The notes beneath the pieces were generated by a model. That model was not told the origin of the DNA and did not search any database. It saw nothing but the letters and a program-made list of their open reading frames with translations. DNA of 6,538 nt from NCBI GenBank assembly GCA_002327255.1, contig DCUM01000226.1, forward strand, positions 1,025 through 7,562. Reading direction: 5' to 3'. Source of the stretch: a bacterium UBA2214. Its GTDB lineage: Bacteria > Zhuqueibacterota > Zhuqueibacteria > Residuimicrobiales > Residuimicrobiaceae. Below, in pieces: positions 1 to 6,263 of this stretch. Each line of letters begins with the position of its first letter. Positions within the stretch are counted from its first letter, which is position 1. Made by a program: the position numbers and the translations under genes.

Positions 1-675
1 TTTCGATTGATTGAGCAGTACTTCACTGTGCTTCAGCCTGACTTTCAGGACGTCGTTGCGCAGGAGCAGACCGGAGGCGCAGGCATCCTCCACCTGCTGC
101 AGCAGACGGTCCAGCAAGGCTAGATAGCCGGCGAGGGTCTTGCGTTTCTCTTCCCGTGCGACGATACGCCAGTATTGTTCCTCCGTGGAAAGGAGAACCT
201 CATTGCGGGTGATCCTTTCTTTTTCCACGGCGACCGATTGTCCGAGCGCCGCCAGACGAACGCCGTTGACTATCCGTCCACCGGCAAAAACCGGCTGGAG
301 GATGTCGATGTATCCGATCCGTCCCTCTCCCAGCATGCTGGTGGTGCCGCCCGGAAACCAGGCGTACTGGGTGGCATTGAGCAGATTGGCCGGATTGCCG
401 TCGTAGACCGGCAGATTACCGCCCGGCGTCCGGATCGAAAACAAATCCCGGGAGACGTCGAAGGCGATGGCGCCGGCGCTGATGCCGGGAAAATAACGGG
501 TCTGTGCGGAGGTCTTGATGCGCGCCGCGGCATCGGCTTCGAGGCGACTGTTGTACAGCGCGGTGTTATTTTTCAAGGCCAATTCGATGCTCTCCGCCAG
601 AGTGAGGCGCTGCTGCGCCGCAGCCGATACGCATAACAAGAAAGTAATCAATGATATTGAAATGCATTTTTTCAT
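1..675 (-). CDS. TolC-family outer-membrane efflux protein, 5' part only (225 codons, runs off the left edge)
   Basis: Outer-membrane channel of the tripartite pump; it would form a trimeric barrel and periplasmic tunnel that docks with the adaptor and permease encoded just upstream. The frame is open from the ATG at 675 to base 1 with no stop, so about half of a usual 420-480-residue TolC protein is visible. Residues 1-20 (MKKCISISLITFLLCVSAAA) look like a type I signal peptide. Residues 24-36 (LTLAESIELALKN) match the usual start of the outer-membrane efflux domain. Residues 153-225 form a long charged helix (TEEQYWRIVAREEKRK, then NDVLKVRLKHSE), as in the tunnel helices of this family. No convincing Shine-Dalgarno precedes the start. 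An in-frame ATG at 708 would add 11 residues and also lacks one; I prefer 675 because it puts the signal peptide at the N-terminus. The family call is firm; the substrate is unknown. Confidence 0.93.
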   Translation of the reverse strand, partial: MKKCISISLITFLLCVSAAAQQRLTLAESIELALKNNTALYNSRLEADAAARIKTSAQTRYFPGISAGAIAFDVSRDLFSIRTPGGNLPVYDGNPANLLNATQYAWFPGGTTSMLGEGRIGYIDILQPVFAGGRIVNGVRLAALGQSVAVEKERITRNEVLLSTEEQYWRIVAREEKRKTLAGYLALLDRLLQQVEDACASGLLLRNDVLKVRLKHSEVLLNQSK

Positions 676-974
676 ATCGAATACTCGCAGAAAAGTGAAT
701 CCAATCATTGCCAGCAGTGAATTTTAAGGAGTCGCAGCCGCCAGCCTGTTTCCCGATTGTTTGTCAATGCGGCGGAGCGTCAAATCCGGCCACCCACTGG
801 TTTGCGGATGGAGCAGATGGATACGCCTCTCTGGTTGGCCAGCTCGCGTCACATCCTGAGGTCCAGCGGCTTGAAAATGGTGCCGGTGAAGACGCCCGCG
901 GAGAAAAGGGACCCATGAGGGCAAGCGTTCGCTGAATCCCCCCTCCGGCTGCGTCGGGGTTCGCGGCCAAATCG
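676..974. other. Spacer between the RND gene and the TolC-family gene, no supported gene
   Basis: These 299 bases separate the permease stop codon from the channel gene start, whereas adaptor and permease are only 19 bases apart. The stretch is GC-rich over most of its length and becomes AT-richer next to the channel gene. Short open frames exist on both strands (for example 724-978 minus and 708-935 plus), but none has a good ribosome binding site, a recognisable domain or natural-looking composition. I find no canonical hairpin-plus-T-run terminator. A TTGACA hexamer (minus strand, 767 to 762) lacks a matching -10 box. It may be a long untranslated spacer, a decayed gene or a dispersed repeat. 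Confidence 0.6.
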
Positions 975-3900
975 TCACGCCGTTCCTGCTTCATGATGGA
1001 CGGCATCACCGCGATGGAAATAGTAATAGAGCACCGGCAGCACCAGCAGCGACAGCGCCAGCGCGAAGAGCAATCCGGAGCAGATCACCGCGGCCGGAGG
1101 CCCCCACAGCGACGAGCCGCTGAGGATCATCGGAACGACGCCCACCGCCGCGGCCGCCGAGGTGAGAAAAATCGGCCGCATGCGGCGCTTGCCCGCCGAG
1201 ATGGCCGCCGCTTCGGCCGAATACCCCTGTTCGCGCCGCAGTTCGTCGGCATAGGTGACAAAGATGACGCCATTGCGCACGACAATGCCCATCAAGCCGA
1301 TGAGACCGACAAACGCCGTCACACCGAAGGGATATCCGGTGAGGAAAATGCCCACGGCCGCGCCAAAGACGCTGAGCGGCAGCGTCACCATGATCAACAG
1401 CGTGGTTTTGGTTTTTTTGTACTGGAACATCAGGATGAGAAAGATGAGGATGACACTGACCAGCAGCGAATAGTAAAAGGGCGTCATGTGCTCCCTGGCA
1501 TCCTGATAATCGCCGCCATACTCGATGCTCACCCCATCGGGCAGTTGCATCCGGTCGACGACGGGTTTGAGTCTGGCGAAAACCGTGGCGGGATAGAGAT
1601 TGCGCCGCACCTCGCAGCGCACGGTGATGGTGCGGACGCCGTTGCGGCGCACGATTTCGCCCTCGCTCCACCCCGGCTGCAGCCCGGCGATCTGCCGCAC
1701 CGGCACCGCAGCGGCCAAAAAGGGCGAAGTGACGTGCTGGTTGAGTATATCGTCCGGACTCGTCTTGACTTTTTTATCGACCCTGAGTACGACTGCGACC
1801 GGATAATCCTCCTCCCAAATCGTGGTGACGGGGAATCCCGCGGTGCCCAGCAACAGCGAATAACCCAGCCAGGCATTGGAGTAACCCAGCCGCGCGGCCT
1901 CATCCCGTTTCAGCACGAGTTCCGCGGTGGGCATGGGCTGCTGGTAATCGGTGCGGATGAATTCCGTGCCCTCGATCTTGCGCATCTCGTCCGCGACTTG
2001 CGACGCCATGCTCTTGATCGTCGCAATGTCATCGCCGGAGAAGCGCACCTCAATGGGCGCCTTCTGGATGTCAAAGGCGAGCTGTTTCCACTTGATGTCC
2101 GCCAGCGGATAGTGATCCCGCAGTTTTTCACTGTATTCATCCAGGACCTTGATGGTCGCTTCGTTGGAGGTGGTCAGCACGATCAACTGCCCGTAATGCC
2201 TGGCCGGGAAATTGGGGGAGTAGAGCGCATGGAATCGCGGCGAATTGGCGCCGACGAACGCCGCCACCACCGTGACGCGTTCATCCGCCGCCAGCCGCGC
2301 CTCGAGGTCTTTCATGACGGCATCGGTCTGCTGCAGGGAACTGCCCGGCGGCAGATAGACCTCGACGGCGAACTGGTTGCGTTCGATTTTCGGAAAGGAC
2401 TGGCGCGGGATGGCAGCCAGCAGCGCGAGGCCGAGCAGGAACGATATCAGTCCGGCCGCAACGACCCGCTTCTTGTGCTGAAACGCCTTTTCAAGCAACT
2501 GGTTGTAGGTGTTCTGCATGCGGTCGAGAAATGTCCTCCCCCCTGTCCGGGTTCTGCGGTCCTTGATGCCGCGGTGGATGAGGGCATAGCTCACCAGGGG
2601 GATGAGGGTAACGGAGACGATCAGGGAGACGGTCAACGCAAAGGTGATGGTCAGCGGCAGTGAGCGCAGAAAATCCGCACCAGTGCCGGTCATGAAGAAG
2701 GGCATGGGGAGAAAGCAGGTGATGATGACCAGGGTGGCGGATAGCACCGAGCTGAAGAGTTCGCTGACGCATTTGGAACCTGCGTCGAAACGCGACATGC
2801 CCTGATCGAGTTTTTCAATATAGTTGTCGATGATCACGATGGCATCGTCCACGGTGATGCCGAGGACCATGATCAGTCCCGCCAGCGACACGGTCTGCAG
2901 ATCCATGCCCCAGACCCACATGATGCCGAGTGCGGTGAATATGGAAGTGGGGATGGCGAGCGCCGCGATGCGCGCCACGCGGCCGGGCAGCAGCAGGATG
3001 GTGACGGCGATGACCGAGAGCATCGAGATGCCGAACTCCTTGAGGAAATTGCCGATCGCTTTCGAAACCGCGTGGGGAATGTTTGAAATGGTCACGATCT
3101 CCACATCGGGCGGCAGCGTGCGCTCGAACTGCGCCGTGGCTTTGCGCACCTGCCTGCCAAAGGTGACGACGTTGCGGCCGGGTTGCATCTCCAGAGAGAT
3201 GAGCACGGCTTTTTTGCCGTTGACGCGGATGAAGGATTCCGGATCGTCGTATTCGCGCACCACCCGCGCCACATCCTTGACGCGCAGCACCGTGCCCCGG
3301 GGATCGGAGTATACGATCTGATTGGCAATGTCCACTTCACTGTGCAGGGAAGCGGGAATATGGATCGGCCGGTTGAGCTGACCGTCATCGATGGTGCCGA
3401 TATAGGGAACCGAACCGGGCGGTTTGAGCGCCGCCAGCAGCTGCAGCGGTTTGATGCCGTAATCCGCCAGCCGGGCATCATCCATGTAGACGCTGATCTG
3501 CTCGCGCTGCAGACCGTAGCGCTTGATCCGCGACACCGATTCCACCTTGCGCACCTGGTTTTCATATAATTTGACGTATGCTTCCAGTTCCTTCCAGGTT
3601 CTGGTTTCCGATTGCACGGCGAGAAGCAGGGCCGAGGTGTTGCCGAAATCGTTGTCGGCCGTCAGCGACAGCACACCGTCCGGCAGCCCGGATTTGAGCT
3701 GATTGAGTCCGTGCTGCAGTTTGCTCCAGAAATTTTCCAGGTCGACACCCTCATCCTCGACGAAGACATAGATGACCATGACGTTTTCGCGAGATATGGA
3801 AAAAGTCTTGTTGCGGTCCACCGATTTGTACTGGAAGAGGTACTGTTCCACGCGCGCGGTCAATTGTTCCTCCACCTGGCTGGAGGAGGCACCGGGATAG

Positions 3901-4061
3901 ACGCCGACGATGAGTCCGAGCGGCACATCGAACTGCGGATATTCATCGCGCGGCATGAGAAAGAGAGCCGCCACGCCGGTGAGTATGGCGATGCCGAGCA
4001 AAATATAGACAACCTGCTGATAGCGCAGGAGAAATCCCATGAGCGTGTTCTGATTTTCCAT
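975..4061 (-). CDS. RND-family efflux permease (AcrB/HAE-1-like), 1028 aa
   Basis: Inner-membrane proton/substrate antiporter that drives the tripartite pump. The length (1028 aa) is close to AcrB (1049 aa). The layout is the family's duplicated one: TM1 about 14-34, first periplasmic porter/docking region about 35-335, TM2-6 about 340-494, a cytoplasmic linker, TM7 about 532-551, second periplasmic region about 552-862, TM8-12 about 863-1013. The TM4 motif GITVDDAIVIIDN supplies Asp405 and Asp406, equivalent to the AcrB proton-relay Asp407/Asp408. In TM10 the AcrB Lys940 position is Arg929 (GIVVRNGV). TM11 keeps Arg960 and Thr967 in RRMRPIFLTS, equivalent to AcrB Arg971 and Thr978. I chose the ATG at 4061 (MENQNTLMGF) because GGGGAAG lies 7 bases upstream and the N-terminus then fits RND proteins. 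The open frame continues upstream to 4286, but those 75 codons overlap the adaptor gene and read like out-of-frame sequence. The gene lies 19 bases after the adaptor stop, so the two are surely co-transcribed. Drug versus metal or lipid substrate cannot be told. Confidence 0.97.
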   Translation of the reverse strand: MENQNTLMGFLLRYQQVVYILLGIAILTGVAALFLMPRDEYPQFDVPLGLIVGVYPGASSSQVEEQLTARVEQYLFQYKSVDRNKTFSISRENVMVIYVFVEDEGVDLENFWSKLQHGLNQLKSGLPDGVLSLTADNDFGNTSALLLAVQSETRTWKELEAYVKLYENQVRKVESVSRIKRYGLQREQISVYMDDARLADYGIKPLQLLAALKPPGSVPYIGTIDDGQLNRPIHIPASLHSEVDIANQIVYSDPRGTVLRVKDVARVVREYDDPESFIRVNGKKAVLISLEMQPGRNVVTFGRQVRKATAQFERTLPPDVEIVTISNIPHAVSKAIGNFLKEFGISMLSVIAVTILLLPGRVARIAALAIPTSIFTALGIMWVWGMDLQTVSLAGLIMVLGITVDDAIVIIDNYIEKLDQGMSRFDAGSKCVSELFSSVLSATLVIITCFLPMPFFMTGTGADFLRSLPLTITFALTVSLIVSVTLIPLVSYALIHRGIKDRRTRTGGRTFLDRMQNTYNQLLEKAFQHKKRVVAAGLISFLLGLALLAAIPRQSFPKIERNQFAVEVYLPPGSSLQQTDAVMKDLEARLAADERVTVVAAFVGANSPRFHALYSPNFPARHYGQLIVLTTSNEATIKVLDEYSEKLRDHYPLADIKWKQLAFDIQKAPIEVRFSGDDIATIKSMASQVADEMRKIEGTEFIRTDYQQPMPTAELVLKRDEAARLGYSNAWLGYSLLLGTAGFPVTTIWEEDYPVAVVLRVDKKVKTSPDDILNQHVTSPFLAAAVPVRQIAGLQPGWSEGEIVRRNGVRTITVRCEVRRNLYPATVFARLKPVVDRMQLPDGVSIEYGGDYQDAREHMTPFYYSLLVSVILIFLILMFQYKKTKTTLLIMVTLPLSVFGAAVGIFLTGYPFGVTAFVGLIGLMGIVVRNGVIFVTYADELRREQGYSAEAAAISAGKRRMRPIFLTSAAAAVGVVPMILSGSSLWGPPAAVICSGLLFALALSLLVLPVLYYYFHRGDAVHHEAGTA

Positions 4062-4068
4062 AGTCGTA

Positions 4069-4075
4069 CTTCCCC
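4069..4075 (-). promoter_or_regulatory. Ribosome binding site of the RND permease gene
   Basis: GGGGAAG on the minus strand, 7 bases before the ATG at 4061. It lies inside the 19-base gap after the adaptor stop codon and decides the permease start against the longer open frame. Confidence 0.75.
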
Positions 4076-4080
4076 GGCAT

Positions 4081-5124
4081 TCAGCGGTTAATGATCTGCA
4101 CCGTGGCCTGATCCACGAGTTTGTGCTGACCGGCGACGACGACCAGGTCGCCGCTGGCCAGGCCGGAGGTGATGGCGATACCGTCCTGCAGCAGATCGCC
4201 GGTCTCGACCTCGCGCCGCATGGCCCGGTTCCGGTCATCGACGATGTAGACGAAACGGCGCCCCCTCTCGTCCACCAGCACGGCACGGCCGGGGAGCAGC
4301 AGGCCGCGCTGCGCGCCTTCCTGCTCGATGCGGACGCTGCAAATCATCCCCGGTTTGATCATGGCCTGTGGATTGTGCACGCCGATTCGGACTTTGTAGG
4401 CGTGCGCCAGCGGATCGGCAACGACGCCGATCTCCTCGACCGCGCCCGCGAAGACCCGGTCGCCCAGGGCGCCGATGGTCACCACAGCCTTTTGGCCTCG
4501 CTGCATCAGCGCAATTTCATGTTCCGGCACGGCGACGCGCGCGAATACCTTGTCCGTTTTAACGATGGTGATCGAAGCGATGTTGGGCAGCGCGCCCATG
4601 CCGGGTTCGATGGCGCGTACACCGACCAGGCCGTTCACCGGCGCATAGAGTTTGCAGTCCTCGAGATTTTTCTTCGAAATGGCCGCAGCGGAGCGGGCTT
4701 TGTGGAGATTGGTCTCCATCTCGACCCACTTGACCTCCGCAAGATTGCCGTTTTTGTACATGGGTTCGAGGCGCGCGCAAGCGTCCTCCGCCTGTTTTAA
4801 GGTGGCCAATGCCATCTCGCAGGCGTTGCGGCTGCTTTCATCGTTCAGTGCCGCGAGGAGCTGGCCCTTACGCACGGCATCGCCCTCCGCGACGTGGACG
4901 CTGGCGACATGGCCCACCGTGGCGAAACTGAGGGGAATCGATTCGGCCGCCTCGATCGTGCCGCTGTAGGCGAAGGCCTGGCGGCTGCCGGCGGGCTGCG
5001 CGGCAGTGACTTCCACCCGGATGGGCGCGGCCTCCGTTTCCCGGTTTGACGAACCGGAGCAACCGGCCAGGTGCAGGCCGAGCGCGGTGAACAGGATGAT
5101 GACCCCTGTATACTTGCACTTCAT
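4081..5124 (-). CDS. Periplasmic adaptor (membrane-fusion protein) lipoprotein of an RND efflux pump, 347 aa
   Basis: Links the RND permease to the TolC-type channel. The N-terminus is a lipoprotein signal peptide with lipobox LAGC and the modified cysteine at residue 22, so the protein should be lipid-anchored and face the periplasm. Domains in order: first half of the lipoyl/barrel-sandwich domain about 55-92 (SGTIEA, then GHVASVHVAEGDAVRKGQLL); a short alpha-helical hairpin about 93-155; second lipoyl half about 157-189 (LYAPVNGLVGVRAIEPG); beta-barrel about 190-268; membrane-proximal domain about 275-345 (LLLPGRAVLV, FVYIVDDRNR, VETGDLLQDG). Length is typical. I chose the ATG at 5124 because GGAAGG precedes it by 7 bases and the signal peptide then starts cleanly. 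The frame extends 12 codons upstream to a TTG at 5160, which is unlikely. It is the first gene of the adaptor-permease-channel set and is separated from tetR by 228 bases that hold a tandem repeat array. Confidence 0.96.
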   Translation of the reverse strand: MKCKYTGVIILFTALGLHLAGCSGSSNRETEAAPIRVEVTAAQPAGSRQAFAYSGTIEAAESIPLSFATVGHVASVHVAEGDAVRKGQLLAALNDESSRNACEMALATLKQAEDACARLEPMYKNGNLAEVKWVEMETNLHKARSAAAISKKNLEDCKLYAPVNGLVGVRAIEPGMGALPNIASITIVKTDKVFARVAVPEHEIALMQRGQKAVVTIGALGDRVFAGAVEEIGVVADPLAHAYKVRIGVHNPQAMIKPGMICSVRIEQEGAQRGLLLPGRAVLVDERGRRFVYIVDDRNRAMRREVETGDLLQDGIAITSGLASGDLVVVAGQHKLVDQATVQIINR

Positions 5125-5131
5125 TTTCTTT

Positions 5132-5137
5132 CCTTCC
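5132..5137 (-). promoter_or_regulatory. Ribosome binding site of the adaptor gene
   Basis: GGAAGG on the minus strand, 7 bases before the ATG at 5124. It fixes that start rather than the TTG at 5160. A TATAAA lies just upstream (5143 to 5138 on the minus strand), but I could not pair it with a good -35 box. Confidence 0.75.
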
Positions 5138-5156
5138 AGTTTATAATCCCGCTGCT

Positions 5157-5239
5157 TCAAATCCCTTTAACATCCAACACGCCAACGTCAAAACTCGTAG
5201 TGAGGCCGCCCGGTCGTGGCGGCAGCGCAGCGTTAACAG
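5157..5239. repeat. Repeat copy 1 (83 bases), with hairpin
   Basis: Differs from copy 2 by four substitutions and one missing T. It contains a perfect 6-bp GC stem, GCCGCC (5205-5210) and GGCGGC (5218-5223), around a 7-base loop. On the minus strand the hairpin is followed by GAGTTTT only after a dozen bases, so it is not a textbook terminator. Confidence 0.88.
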
Positions 5240-5254
5240 ATAATCCCAACAGCG

Positions 5255-5338
5255 TCAAATCCCGTTAACATCCAACACGCCAACGTCAAAACTCGTTAGT
5301 GGGGCCGCCCAGTCGTGGCGGCAGGGCAGCGTTAACAG
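5255..5338. repeat. Repeat copy 2 (84 bases), with hairpin
   Basis: Same unit as copy 1, about 94% identical. The stem GCCGCC (5304-5309) and GGCGGC (5317-5322) is fully kept, while one of the substitutions falls in the 7-base loop region, which hints that the structure matters or that the duplication is recent. Confidence 0.88.
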
Positions 5339-5352
5339 CCATTACGTTAACA

Positions 5353-5925
5353 TCAAATCCCGTTGGCGATCAAGCGGGCGGCAATATCGATTTCGCTGCT
5401 GTCGGCGGTTTCGAGAAAAAGGTGGAGGAAGAGGGCGCGAACAATGCCGGAGATGGTGCGGGCGGCGGCAGCCGCTTCCTCGGATGAGGCAAAAGCGAAC
5501 TCACCGCGCTGCACGCCGAGCTCGATGAGCTCCTGATAAAACTGCGATTCCTGCGCACCGACCTGGGTGCGCAACTTTTTGGAAAACCGGGGATTGCTCT
5601 TCAACTCTTCCCATACCAGATTGTACTGCAGCGCATGGGCTTTCATCTCGGTCATGGTCGTGACCACATAGGCCTTTAACTTTTCTTTGGTCGAGGCAAT
5701 GGTCATGACGCTATTCTTGCAGCGGGCGAGGATGGCGGCCAGTTCCTCGACCACGGCAGCGTCAAAGATTTCCTCCTTGCTGCGGAAATAGTAGTAGAGG
5801 GTGCTCTTGGCCTTGCCGGCCGCGGCGGCAATGTCCTCCATGGTGGTTTTTTTGACGCCCCACTTCTGGAAAACCTGCCTCGCCGCCGCGAGGATTTCCG
5901 CCTTGATGATTTCGTCTTTGGTCAT
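5353..5925 (-). CDS. TetR/AcrR-family transcriptional regulator, 190 aa
   Basis: One-component DNA-binding repressor, most likely of the efflux genes that follow it. The N-terminal helix-turn-helix is clear: residues 8-20 helix 1 (KAEILAAARQVFQ), then TTMEDIAAAAGKAKSTLYYYF at about 28-47 with the usual YYYF and KEE at the end of the DNA-binding domain. Residues from about 55 to 190 form the helical ligand-binding and dimerisation domain, which is too variable to predict a ligand. The length is typical. Two ATGs lie close together (5931 and 5925); I prefer 5925 because AAAGGA sits 5 bases before it, whereas that motif overlaps the first ATG. The last four codons and the stop lie in a partial unit of the neighbouring 98-nt repeat. 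The gene is co-directional with the pump genes, 228 bases upstream of the adaptor, so it may share a transcript or be separate. Confidence 0.95.
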   Translation of the reverse strand: MTKDEIIKAEILAAARQVFQKWGVKKTTMEDIAAAAGKAKSTLYYYFRSKEEIFDAAVVEELAAILARCKNSVMTIASTKEKLKAYVVTTMTEMKAHALQYNLVWEELKSNPRFSKKLRTQVGAQESQFYQELIELGVQRGEFAFASSEEAAAAARTISGIVRALFLHLFLETADSSEIDIAARLIANGI

Positions 5926-5930
5926 TATCA

Positions 5931-5936
5931 TCCTTT
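5931..5936 (-). promoter_or_regulatory. Ribosome binding site of the tetR-family gene
   Basis: AAAGGA on the minus strand, 5 bases before the ATG at 5925. It overlaps the first of two nearby ATGs (5931), which favours the second as the start. Confidence 0.6.
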
Positions 5937-5949
5937 TCGACTATTTTCG

Positions 5950-5990
5950 TTTTATAGTAGTAAAATACAAAATATTGATATTGCAAACAA
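5950..5990 (-). promoter_or_regulatory. Candidate promoter and operator of the tetR-family gene
   Basis: AT-rich stretch directly upstream of tetR. A weak sigma-70-like pair is TTGTTT (5990 to 5985) and TATTTT (5967 to 5962) with a 17-base spacer. Inside the spacer is the inverted repeat AATAT-TG-ATATT (5971-5982). Next to it is TTTTA-6-TAAAA (5950-5965). Symmetrical sites overlapping the promoter are where TetR-family proteins usually bind for autorepression. The -10 and -35 matches are poor and AT-rich DNA gives chance palindromes, so this is tentative. Confidence 0.35.
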
Positions 5991-6060
5991 CCCTTTTTTT
6001 CGCGCTTGATTTTAGTCGGCGGATTGGCTATTTTCAAATCGGAATCGTCCACCAGGGTGA

Positions 6061-6082
6061 AGAGTTTGCGTGAAAACGGACA
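6061..6082. repeat. Direct repeat, copy 1 (22 bp)
   Basis: Contains GTTTGCGTGAAAACGGACA and is identical over 22 bases to 6138-6159, 77 bases away. On the minus strand the motif begins TGTCCG. Repeated motifs like this, starting with TGT, occur in the ends of IS21-type insertion sequences, but no transposase is present, so at most it is a leftover end. Confidence 0.85.
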
Positions 6083-6137
6083 CCAAAATAACCATCACCC
6101 CGGAACCGAGGAATCGATTTCAGTGTACCCAGGACGG

Positions 6138-6159
6138 AGAGTTTGCGTGAAAACGGACA
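6138..6159. repeat. Direct repeat, copy 2 (22 bp)
   Basis: Exact match to 6061-6082. The bases before the two copies are only loosely alike (CACCAGGGTGA and ACCCAGGACGG) and those after differ, so the repeat is sharply bounded. Confidence 0.85.
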
Positions 6160-6169
6160 GACCCCGTAT

Positions 6170-6192
6170 GTTGCCGCGTTTTCTGCGGCAAC
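6170..6192. repeat. Perfect hairpin, 8-bp stem
   Basis: GTTGCCGC (6170-6177) pairs with GCGGCAAC (6185-6192) around the 7-base loop GTTTTCT. No T-run follows on either strand, so it is not a standard terminator. Confidence 0.7.
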
Positions 6193-6234
6193 TCCGGGAC
6201 TATCACGCTCATAATATCAAATAGATACGAAACA

Positions 6235-6263
6235 CCCGGGGTCGCAATAACGCGACACCCGGG
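6235..6263. repeat. Strong GC-rich hairpin, 11-bp stem with one bulge
   Basis: CCCGGGGTCGC (6235-6245) pairs with GCGAC-A-CCCGGG (6252-6263) around the loop AATAAC, with A6257 bulged. The same stretch also forms an 11-bp direct repeat, ACACCCGGGGT at 6232 and 6255. On the plus strand it is followed by GTTTAGC, a poor T-run. It could be a weak terminator, a small-RNA structure or part of a mobile remnant. Confidence 0.65.

Larger units (their letters stand above)
5143..5364. repeat. 98-nt-period tandem repeat array between tetR and the adaptor gene
   Basis: Two nearly full copies (5157-5239 and 5255-5338) and partial copies at both edges. The TCAAATCCC start recurs at 5157, 5255 and 5353, exactly 98 bases apart each time. 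ATAATCCC recurs at 5143 and 5240, extending the homology into the adaptor leader. On the other side the 12 bases TCAAATCCCGTT at 5353-5364 are the last codons and stop of tetR. GTTAAC occurs at 5232, 5264, 5331 and 5346. The array fills almost the whole intergenic space. Position suggests it may carry the adaptor promoter, an operator or a transcript-stabilising structure, but nothing shows which. It could equally be local expansion of a dispersed genomic repeat. Confidence 0.9.

Noticed and set aside
762..767. Perfect TTGACA (minus strand) upstream of the TolC-family gene
   Set aside because: At 17 bases downstream the -10 position reads CTGGCG, with no TATAAT-like box at nearby spacings.
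724..978. 84-codon minus-strand frame between the permease and channel genes
   Set aside because: Pro/Arg/His-rich composition, start overlapping the permease stop region without a ribosome binding site, and no domain.
993..2663. 556-codon open frame on the plus strand, rich in His, Arg, Asp and Gln
   Set aside because: It is the antisense of the RND permease in GC-rich DNA, with low-complexity composition and no domain.
4062..4286. 75 extra N-terminal codons of the permease frame
   Set aside because: They overlap the adaptor gene in another frame, read as Ser/Pro/Arg-rich noise, and the ATG at 4061 has a good ribosome binding site and a proper RND N-terminus.
5157..5338. Repeat copies as CRISPR or integron attC sites
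   Set aside because: Only two long units of 83-84 bases with 14-15-base spacers, so not a CRISPR array. GTTAAC does not fit the GTTRRRY core, and no integrase or cassette genes are present.
6006..6224. 72-codon plus-strand frame across the direct repeats
   Set aside because: It overlaps the 22-bp repeats and a hairpin, has no ribosome binding site and resembles no family I know.
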